A stretch of DNA of 61,021 nt, taken from Pseudomonadota bacterium (GTDB taxonomy: Bacteria > Myxococcota_A > Polyangia > Polyangiales > Polyangiaceae). Positions 16,628-23,250 of this stretch are shown one piece after another; position 1 is the stretch's first letter; every line of letters begins with the position of its first letter. The notes under the pieces were generated by a model. It saw only the letters and a program-made list of their open reading frames with translations. It was not told the DNA's origin and made no database searches. Location of the stretch: the NCBI GenBank assembly GCA_023398955.1, contig JAEWRL010000255.1, forward strand, positions 1-61,021. Reading direction: 5' to 3'. The position numbers were made by a program, and so were the translations under genes.

Positions 16628-16646
16628 CCCGCGGTGTGCCCGCGGG
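16628..16646 (-). other. small GC hairpin between GH10 and lipoprotein genes
   Basis: CCCGCGG (16628-16634) pairs with CCGCGGG (16640-16646) around a 5-base loop. It is 110 bases after the GH10 stop and about 20 bases before the lipoprotein start, so it could be a weak GH10 terminator or a structure in the lipoprotein leader. Confidence 0.35.
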
Positions 16647-16756
16647 CCTGACGAATGCCGCGTCTCGCGAGGCTCCGATCTAGTTGAGCCTCAGCGCGCG
16701 TGTCAATGGAGTACCACATCCTCGACAGGGCGCTCCCCTCTCCTCCCCCGTAGCGC

Positions 16757-18646
16757 CTACTCCAGAACCATGGCGAGCTGAGCACCGTCGGCACCGAGCT
16801 CCGCCATCGCGCTTGCTGTCCGCTCGCCTGCGCTCGCGTGGACGCGGTAGCTACCGCGAAACGCCCGGATTGCATACTGGCCCGCCATGTCCGTCGGGCC
16901 CTCCGCGCGGGTACGCCAGGTGTCGAGGACGAGTTGACGGAACACCTCGCCCGCCGGCTTGAGAGACCAGTCGTGCCGGTACAGCGGCGCGTTGTTTTTC
17001 CAGTGGGAGCCATCCCAGAAGCCCCACATGACCACCCCCGCAACGGCAGGGTGGCTGAAAACGACCGTGTAGAAGTCGCGAGTGTACTCGGCAGCCAGCT
17101 GCTCGTCGCTCACGTTGACGTCGAACTCGGTCACGTAGAGCTTCTTTCCAAGCTTGCCAAACCGGTCGAGGATCGTGAGGAGTTCAACGGGGCTCGTCAG
17201 AGCGCCACCGAAATGTGCCTTCATGCCTATGCCGTCGAGGGGCGCACCGGAATCCAAGATTCTCCGGACCAGAGCCTCGAGCTGTTGCCGGCGCGGAGTA
17301 TTCCCCCCAGAGCCACCGAGGATGCCGGAGTCGTTGATGTAGAGCTCAACGTCGGGGTCTTCAGCCCGAGCCGCTTTCAGCCACTCGATGATCACCTCTT
17401 CCCCGAGGGGGCCGAGCAGCTCCCGACCGACGGTCGGCTCGTTGGCGACATGCCAAGCGTCCATCTTTCCGCGCAGAGCGCCGACGAGCTGACGCACGTG
17501 CGCGTCGATCGCGACCCTCAGCTCCTCTGGCTTCTTCTCCAAGGCGCGCACGCTTCGGGGGAGGTGCCTCCAGTCGGGCCAGACGAGCGCGTGCCCTCGA
17601 ACCGCGAAATCCCTCGCCTGCAACCACTCTACCGCCGCCGTGGCGCGCTTCAGGGTGAATCGCTCGCCCCATTCACCAGACAGCGGCACCCACTGCAGAT
17701 CGTTCTCCAGAGTGACAACGTTGAAGAGCTCCCCGAGCGCTGTGTGGAAGTGCTCTTCCGGCTCGGCGAGGAGCCGCGAGGCAGTGGCGGCCGTGCCAAA
17801 GCCGAACGCATGGCGCACCTGCTCGACGCGTACGATGGCCCCCTCCAGCGGCCTGCCGTCTGCCCCCTTCACGACGACGCGAAGCGGAGCCTTGCGCACC
17901 TCTTCGATGCGAGCGGCGGCGTCCTTGCGCCAGGGCGCATCGAGAGCCATGCCCGCGTACGCGGGCTTCGTAGTTGGCAAATCGGCCAAAGCCAGCTGTT
18001 TGCCGAAATTCTCTATCTTCGCACCGCCCAGCTCGATCACCTGTCGACCGTACCCCAATCGGAACACGGCTTGAGCCTCGCCCGCAGCGTGCGGCTGCGC
18101 AGCGATGAACGGAACTCGAACCTGCTTCCACTCGCTGGAGGCGTGAATCTCCTGCGATACCGACTTCGTCCACGGATCGCGGGCCAGCTCGAAGACAAAC
18201 TCGGACCTACCTTCTCCACCCTGCTGAGCGGTCGCGACCGTACGGAAGTACACGGTCGCGAGTAGCACGTCTCCGTTCTCGACGGGTTCGGTCGTTAGGG
18301 CCTGGAGTTGCACGTCCCAGGCATCCCGCGACGGCTCGCGCGCCTCAGCGCGAATGGCTTCGGCGAAGGGCTGCCCCTCGATCCGCACGTACTTTGCCCG
18401 GACCCTGTCGGTCGCACCACCGAGCCTGAACGCTCGGATCCCCTTCCCTCCGAGCACGTCCACCCCCTGAACCTTGCCGTAGTTGCCGGTAGGAGGACGC
18501 GAGGCGGGCATGATGCTCTCGGGCTGGACCGTTCCCGCGGCGACAGGCCGCTCTGCGTCGAGGCGGGGCTCGCGCTTGATGCAACCGGCCGCATTAAGAC
18601 AGATCATCAGGCCTACAATCCAACGCCAGCTGGCTCGACGCTTCAC
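16757..18646 (-). CDS. lipoprotein endo-1,4-beta-xylanase, glycoside hydrolase family 10
   Basis: A 629-residue GH10 enzyme that would cut beta-1,4-xylan internally. GTG 18646 was chosen because GGAGGTAAC lies immediately upstream and the product then starts with a signal and lipobox (LMICLNAAGC). Residues about 45-260 form a beta-sandwich resembling CBM4/9-type modules (VQGVDVLGGKGIRAFRLGG, WKQVRVPFIAA). The GH10 barrel follows: FGFGTAATASRL, VRGHALVWPDW, DAWHVANEPT with acid/base Glu403, and LYVTEFDVN with nucleophile Glu507. The spacing of about 104 residues is normal for GH10. It ends with a short Ala-rich beta tail (YRVHASAGERTASAMAEL). Lipidation suggests it is held on the cell surface, with xylo-oligosaccharides passed to the GH3 enzyme at 387-2567. 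Confidence 0.95.
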   Translation of the reverse strand: MKRRASWRWIVGLMICLNAAGCIKREPRLDAERPVAAGTVQPESIMPASRPPTGNYGKVQGVDVLGGKGIRAFRLGGATDRVRAKYVRIEGQPFAEAIRAEAREPSRDAWDVQLQALTTEPVENGDVLLATVYFRTVATAQQGGEGRSEFVFELARDPWTKSVSQEIHASSEWKQVRVPFIAAQPHAAGEAQAVFRLGYGRQVIELGGAKIENFGKQLALADLPTTKPAYAGMALDAPWRKDAAARIEEVRKAPLRVVVKGADGRPLEGAIVRVEQVRHAFGFGTAATASRLLAEPEEHFHTALGELFNVVTLENDLQWVPLSGEWGERFTLKRATAAVEWLQARDFAVRGHALVWPDWRHLPRSVRALEKKPEELRVAIDAHVRQLVGALRGKMDAWHVANEPTVGRELLGPLGEEVIIEWLKAARAEDPDVELYINDSGILGGSGGNTPRRQQLEALVRRILDSGAPLDGIGMKAHFGGALTSPVELLTILDRFGKLGKKLYVTEFDVNVSDEQLAAEYTRDFYTVVFSHPAVAGVVMWGFWDGSHWKNNAPLYRHDWSLKPAGEVFRQLVLDTWRTRAEGPTDMAGQYAIRAFRGSYRVHASAGERTASAMAELGADGAQLAMVLE

Positions 18647-18949
18647 GTTACCTCCAAGCACCCGGGATCCACCGTGGGTACCAAGCAGAATGCCTGCGCC
18701 CCGACCTCGCCTTGGGGCGGGGCGCCCCACGCTACTACCGAGAAGGCCTGGTCGGGCACCCCTTTCCTGCTTGCCCGTCGCGAAACGTACCAGAGAATAG
18801 GGTCACGCTGAGGACCTGTGCGCCCTTTCGGCACCACGCCCTCCGTCCAGCCGGACCAACGATCAACGTTCCGCGCGACGCGCGACACGTCACGCGATTG
18901 TTCCAGGACAGCGCAGCAGTCGTCACGAGCGGTTCCCAGGGTGAAGCAT

Positions 18950-19393
18950 ATGACCAAGGCACCCGATATCCAGCTTCGGTTCGCGGATCAGGGCACGGCT
19001 CCCAGTCTCGAGATCCGCTGCGCACCGGATGCCCCCGTCGCCACGAGCGTCTGGGGCATCCTCGACGTCCTCGGGCTCAAAGCCTTGAGCCCATACCTCG
19101 TCCGCAAGAGCGGGCTGTTGATTCTGCACATGAAGGTAGCGCGGCAGGGCGCCACCTTGGACCAAGGCACAGCAACGAGTTTGCTCGAAGCACTGCGCAG
19201 TGGTCACCCCCTCAGCGACCGCGACGGGCGGGGGGCTGCCGCGGCGTTGTCCGGCGGCAAAGCAGCTGCCACCGAATCCGCCTCGAGAGCATCCCGGATG
19301 ACTGTCGACTCACCGAGCTCCCGTCGTCACGAGCCCGAGGTGCCCCATAGTCGCCCCTGGCAGCGGTGGGAGCCCCAAGAGCTCCAGTGCTAG
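18950..19393 (+). CDS. hypothetical protein (147 aa), doubtful
   Basis: A possible gene starting MTKAPDIQLRFADQG at ATG 18950. Its first 85 residues look protein-like (VWGILDVLGLKALSPYLVRK, LLILHMKVARQGATL), but the tail is Ser/Arg-rich and overlaps the end of the well-supported phosphodiesterase gene on the other strand by 84 bases. No family, signal peptide or strong ribosome-binding site is seen. The 303 bases before it (18647-18949) hold only the GH10 upstream region. It may be spurious. Confidence 0.3.
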   Translation: MTKAPDIQLRFADQGTAPSLEIRCAPDAPVATSVWGILDVLGLKALSPYLVRKSGLLILHMKVARQGATLDQGTATSLLEALRSGHPLSDRDGRGAAAALSGGKAAATESASRASRMTVDSPSSRRHEPEVPHSRPWQRWEPQELQC

Positions 19394-20536
19394 AGGACCG
19401 GCGTCTCCGTTGCGAATCGGTTGGCGCGGCGAGGCGTAGGTTGGCCGTGAGCTCCCAGGATCGAAACGCCGACCGCGCAAGAGCCCGTAGAGGTCGCTGC
19501 CCCCGGGCACGCCGGGAGCAAATACGTAGAATGGTACAGTGTAATTGTGGGGATTGGAGGCATCCGAATGCGCCTGCCCCTCCCCCCCGTGGTCAGCCGT
19601 GAGGATCAGGGCCGTCCGCCCCTCTAGGCGCTCGTCGCTGGTAATCTGTCGGAAAACCCTGCCAATCCACACATCGATGTCACGCAGGAGAGTCAGCCAC
19701 GGATCGCTGCCCCAGCCAACGGAATGCCCCATCCCATCGGGATCCGTCACATGGAGGTAGAGGAGATTGCAGGGCCGCGCTGCCTGCATTTGCAGCAGGG
19801 TGTCGATGAGCAGCGGCGTGTTCCCATGGGCGATGAGCACCTCATCGAGCTTGTCGCGCCCGTTGTCCTCACCGACGAGGTCCGGGGCGCCAAAGCGTTC
19901 GCCCCAGCTCTGCTCGAACACGACGAACTTGTCCTTGCCAGCAAGGAAGCAGGTCTTCATCCCATTGTCATGGACGACGTCGAAGACGCCCTGCACATAG
20001 GGCAGCGCCGGGTTCCCTGTGTCGTGAAGGGTCGCGTCCGGGCTGGGCTGGGAGTTGGCCGTGTACCCGTGGTATGCCTCTACGGCGACTCCCTCTGACG
20101 GCGAGACGGGCCTTCCGGTGAACACGCTCGTGTGGTTCGGCAGCGTCACCGAGACTTCGTAGTCTGTACGCGCGTTATGGGTCCATGCACCCGCGTCCTG
20201 CAACGCACGGAAAGCTGGCAAGTAGCCTCCCTCGACAAGTGGCGCGAGGAAGCGAGGCGCGAGACCGTCAACCGTGACGAGCACCACGTAGTCGACGCGC
20301 CGGGCGTTTCCACTGGCTTCGCCCCCGCCTCGCGTCTCATCCCTCTTCCCAGAAACGGCCGTCGCGCGCGCCGCGACGCGGCCGCTCGGTTCGAAGGCAG
20401 CTCGTTCCGCCTCTTGGGGCTCCGCGCGATGGTGATTGCGTCCGGCATCTTCCCAGGCGCCACAGCCAAGCAGCGCCGTTCCCAGGAAGAGCAGGGCCCG
20501 TCGATGCGCGCTGCCCGCATATTGGTCCACGACCAT
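19310..20536 (-). CDS. type I phosphodiesterase / nucleotide pyrophosphatase-like lipoprotein
   Basis: A 408-residue alkaline-phosphatase-superfamily hydrolase (phosphodiest family). The start MVVDQYAGSAHRRALLFLG gives a lipobox (LLGC); an in-frame ATG 51 bases upstream is less good. Metal and nucleophile motifs are present: VLVTVDGLAPRFL (Asp), SVTLPNHTSVFTG (Thr nucleophile), VTDPDGMGHSVGWG (Asp/His) and LTADHGGEGQAH (Asp-His). Such enzymes cleave phosphodiester or pyrophosphate bonds of nucleotides or phospholipids. The gene is last in the minus-strand operon running from 27543, 78 bases after the lamin-tail lipoprotein. In that setting a role in hydrolysing extracytoplasmic phosphate esters is attractive, but this is inference. 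Confidence 0.9.
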   Translation of the reverse strand: MVVDQYAGSAHRRALLFLGTALLGCGAWEDAGRNHHRAEPQEAERAAFEPSGRVAARATAVSGKRDETRGGGEASGNARRVDYVVLVTVDGLAPRFLAPLVEGGYLPAFRALQDAGAWTHNARTDYEVSVTLPNHTSVFTGRPVSPSEGVAVEAYHGYTANSQPSPDATLHDTGNPALPYVQGVFDVVHDNGMKTCFLAGKDKFVVFEQSWGERFGAPDLVGEDNGRDKLDEVLIAHGNTPLLIDTLLQMQAARPCNLLYLHVTDPDGMGHSVGWGSDPWLTLLRDIDVWIGRVFRQITSDERLEGRTALILTADHGGEGQAHSDASNPHNYTVPFYVFAPGVPGGSDLYGLLRGRRFDPGSSRPTYASPRQPIRNGDAGPLALELLGLPPLPGATMGHLGLVTTGAR

Positions 20537-20614
20537 GGGACCGAAGGTATCATGCTCGAAGCCGTGGTGCTTGCCCTTCAGACCCACGGGCTCGTGGCAC
20601 GCCAGGACCCCCGA

Positions 20615-21229
20615 CTAAAGGGCACAAGCTTCGCCGTTCAGCTCCGAAGGCGTTGGCGCGCCGCACCAGGCGGGTGGTCCGCTACCATCGGGGTGCCTGG
20701 CGTAGGACTCCCCACCCGAGGATGGCCCAAACGTCACTGCGTCCACCAGCACGCCATGGGCATCCGTAAGAACCACCGAGTCCCCCTCTGCCGCGCTCAA
20801 CCCAAGTGGGACCGTCAGGGGGTCTCCCCCCGAGGCGTTGCTGTTCGCCCGCAGCACGAGCACGCCATTGGCGGGGATCTCGACGGCTTCACTCAACCGA
20901 ACCTCGCGAGGATTGTCGAGATTGTCACCAATGAAGTAGCCATCGAGGTTGATCGGCTCGTCGCCCGCATTGAAAAGCTCGATCCAGTCGCTCGTCTCCC
21001 CCTGGCTATCGGGATAGTACGCATCATTGGAAGACATCAGCTCGTTGATGAAAACCGAGACCGACGCACCGCTCCCGATGAGCCCGCTGGACTCGTCGAC
21101 GGAACCGCAGCCAAGCAGCATAGTCGATGCAGCCAGCACCGCGGAGGCTCCAGGGATCCTCCGAGTAACCCGCCCCGCCGGGCGGGGACGTGCGGCTCGC
21201 TCACGCACTGGCAGGACGTGAGAGCTCAC
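20615..21229 (-). CDS. lamin-tail-domain (LTD) lipoprotein
   Basis: A 204-residue protein whose GTG start (21229-21227) overlaps the stop of the upstream DUF4956 gene in a GTGA arrangement, implying translational coupling. A long Arg-rich n-region is followed by a hydrophobic segment and lipobox (STMLLGC). The mature part is a lamin-tail beta-sandwich: VFINELMSSNDAYY, TSDWIELFNAGDEPINLDGY, and a terminal YARHPDGSG-type segment. Bacterial LTD domains are extracellular and are often fused to CotH kinases. Here the LTD is a separate neighbour of a CotH protein, suggesting they work together at the surface. Confidence 0.85.
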   Translation of the reverse strand: MSSHVLPVRERAARPRPAGRVTRRIPGASAVLAASTMLLGCGSVDESSGLIGSGASVSVFINELMSSNDAYYPDSQGETSDWIELFNAGDEPINLDGYFIGDNLDNPREVRLSEAVEIPANGVLVLRANSNASGGDPLTVPLGLSAAEGDSVVLTDAHGVLVDAVTFGPSSGGESYARHPDGSGPPAWCGAPTPSELNGEACAL

Positions 21230-21921
21230 AGGTCAATCTCCTGCTGGCCGAGCACCAAGGAAACCTTGTTATGCCCGTTCACCTCGCCCACGGCTTCGAT
21301 GAACTCGTTCGGCGCGGCGCGCGGCTTGAGTACCACCGAGTAGATGGCCTCCTGGTATTCTGCCTCGGCCACCGTCTCGATGCTGATTAGGCTAAACTCA
21401 TCCAGATACTTGGCAAAAACTGAGCCGAGTATCTCCTTGTAATCGGTCGAACTCGGGATACGCACGATGAGGATGCGCTCCCTGATGACCTTGGCAAACA
21501 GGTTGAGCTTGTCCATCAACACCACGGCCCCGCTCAGGCAAACCGTAGCAAAGATGGCGAGCATGTAGAACCGCGTCCCGCACGCCATGCCGATGGCCAT
21601 GGTCATGAAGACGAAGCCGATATCGCGCGGCTCTTTCACCGCATGACGGAAGCGAATGATCGACAGCGCGCCGACCAATGTGAACGCGCGCGCTATATTC
21701 GATCCGATGATCAGCATGATGAATGCAACCACCGTGCTAAACATGACGAGGGTGTGCACGTACGTCTGCGAGTAGGAGACGCCGCGATGGGTCATCCGGT
21801 AGACCCATCCGAGCACTAGCGATAGTGTGAAACTGAGGCCGAAGACGACCAACACGTCCAACAACGTGAAGCTGCTAGTCAGGTCACCGAACTGCTCCAG
21901 CTCACGAATCAAATCACCCAT
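21226..21921 (-). CDS. DUF4956 family membrane protein
   Basis: A 231-residue protein with three or four transmembrane helices in the first 140 residues (LLDVLVVFGLSFTLSLVLGW, YVHTLVMFSTVVAFIMLIIG, FMTMAIGMACG, LAIFATVCLSG) and a soluble C-terminal domain. The segment ARAFTLVGALSIIRFRHAVK followed by EPRDIGFVF is the hallmark of DUF4956 proteins, which are repeatedly found beside VTC-type polyphosphate polymerases. The ATG has AAGGAG eight bases upstream and lies inside the end of the VTC gene (8-base overlap). Function unknown; likely a membrane partner of the polymerase, perhaps for polyphosphate translocation. Confidence 0.92.
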   Translation of the reverse strand: MGDLIRELEQFGDLTSSFTLLDVLVVFGLSFTLSLVLGWVYRMTHRGVSYSQTYVHTLVMFSTVVAFIMLIIGSNIARAFTLVGALSIIRFRHAVKEPRDIGFVFMTMAIGMACGTRFYMLAIFATVCLSGAVVLMDKLNLFAKVIRERILIVRIPSSTDYKEILGSVFAKYLDEFSLISIETVAEAEYQEAIYSVVLKPRAAPNEFIEAVGEVNGHNKVSLVLGQQEIDL

Positions 21922-22669
21922 AAAGGTTCTCCTTATAGCTCAGCGCGCGGTCAAGCCAACCTGCCCCGTGAGCCACCACCGCACAGTACTTGCTTACGCG
22001 ACGCAACTGACAGTCATGTTTTGCGAGGAGCGACACTGCCCAGGTCGGGATACGCTCATTCACCTTGACTTCCATGATCAACCAGTCCGGCGGCAGGAAG
22101 TAATGGTTCTTCGCGATATGATCAACATCAAGGGCTTGGGTCCTGCCTTGCAGCTGCATGTCGAACGTGAGCCGCATGCCTCGCTCGTAGCGCCCACCCA
22201 TGTACGCCCGACGACGATAGCTCACGACAGCACTGGGACGCAGGCTCAGGGAACGTACCATGAACTGCACCTCCCCCGCCACTGCCCGATCTGCCTCATC
22301 GAGGTCGGCATCGACATCGCTGCCCGAGCACAGCACCTTGGCCTGCTCGAGGGGGAGCACCAAGCGCCGCTTCTGCACAGTACGATTGATGCGCTGCTTG
22401 ATCTCGACGAAGCCGATCTTCGCGTCACGGGGCGACGGACAGGGGTAGATCCGAAGACGAAGCTTCCTACGAAACTTCAACCCTTCGAGCTTCGACCAAT
22501 AACCGACTCGGTCCGGGCTATCATAATATAGGCTCACCACCCGGTAGAAACCGTCGACGTCACCGTGGTCATCGGGGACCATGAAGTGCTTGAGGTCCTC
22601 GACGAGCATGCGGTAACGACTCGCGTGCACGATGTACTTGAGCTCGTAACGATTGAAGCGCTTGATCAT
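21914..22669 (-). CDS. VTC-domain polyphosphate polymerase
   Basis: A 251-residue protein of the VTC/CYTH tunnel-fold family, related to the catalytic domain of yeast Vtc4, which makes polyphosphate from ATP. Visible family features are RYELKYIVHASRYRML at the N-terminus, the basic strand FRRKLRLRIYP, VEIKQRINRTVQKRR and the C-terminal strand LIMEVKVNERIPTW with its acidic residue. No transmembrane segment is present, so a membrane partner (DUF4956, next gene) is expected. Its ATG overlaps the stop of the preceding gene by four bases (ATGA). This provides the core biochemical clue for the operon: synthesis of an inorganic polyphosphate chain. Confidence 0.93.
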   Translation of the reverse strand: MIKRFNRYELKYIVHASRYRMLVEDLKHFMVPDDHGDVDGFYRVVSLYYDSPDRVGYWSKLEGLKFRRKLRLRIYPCPSPRDAKIGFVEIKQRINRTVQKRRLVLPLEQAKVLCSGSDVDADLDEADRAVAGEVQFMVRSLSLRPSAVVSYRRRAYMGGRYERGMRLTFDMQLQGRTQALDVDHIAKNHYFLPPDWLIMEVKVNERIPTWAVSLLAKHDCQLRRVSKYCAVVAHGAGWLDRALSYKENLYG

Positions 22670-23250
22670 CGAGCCGTCTCCCGCGAAGATTCCGCGAGTT
22701 CGCCGCTGAAGCTCACCTGGAAGGGATACTGATCGACGTGCACCGGGAGCGCGGCCGTGACCTCCACCCGGAGTATCGTCGGATCAAGGAAGCGCCCTGG
22801 CTCCACCTCGAAGTGTTGCCTTCCCGAGCTGTCGAAACGCAGGGATCGGGAGAACCCATCACCGGAGAGCGCGACGATGATCGGGAACGCGCGTGCGTGT
22901 GCCCGACACTCGACTCCAACGCGCAGCGGGGCGGCGCGTTGGCCCCTTAGGATCAGGTGCGTGATCGGGAGCGCCGACCAGCCCCCCTCGGTAGGCTCCA
23001 CCAGCCCAATCCCATCCTTTCCCGCCAGCGTTTCCACGAGGCGCGGATGCTGATCCAGCGCCGACTCGATCAGCGCCACCTCACTCTCACGCAGGCCAGA
23101 GAAGCCGGGCTGCCGCATTCTCTCCATGAGCAGCCAGACGCTCTCCAGGTTCGGCACGGTGAGGCCCCAAGCGAGGAAGCCAACCAGGAACACCCAACTA
23201 CCAGTGAGGAAGAGCAGTCCCGCACTCGGCATGCGCGAAAGCACGCTCAT
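22666..23250 (-). CDS. single-pass membrane protein of the CotH/VTC operon
   Basis: A 194-residue protein starting at ATG 23250, whose ATGA overlaps the CotH stop; an upstream in-frame start exists but the overlap favours this one. MSVLSRMPSAGLLFLTGSWV and the following hydrophobic run (VFLVGFLAWGLTV) make an N-terminal transmembrane anchor. The rest is extracytoplasmic and looks like a beta-rich domain (APLRVGVECRAHARAFPIIV, LRFDSSGRQHFEVEP). I recognise no family. Position between CotH and the VTC polymerase, with overlaps on both sides, indicates an obligate partner of this system. Confidence 0.85.
   Translation of the reverse strand: MSVLSRMPSAGLLFLTGSWVFLVGFLAWGLTVPNLESVWLLMERMRQPGFSGLRESEVALIESALDQHPRLVETLAGKDGIGLVEPTEGGWSALPITHLILRGQRAAPLRVGVECRAHARAFPIIVALSGDGFSRSLRFDSSGRQHFEVEPGRFLDPTILRVEVTAALPVHVDQYPFQVSFSGELAESSRETAR

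Noticed and set aside
16838..18265. 475-aa plus-strand frame opposite the GH10 xylanase
   Set aside because: Long because GC-rich third positions keep the opposite strand open; the GH10 motifs on the minus strand are unambiguous.
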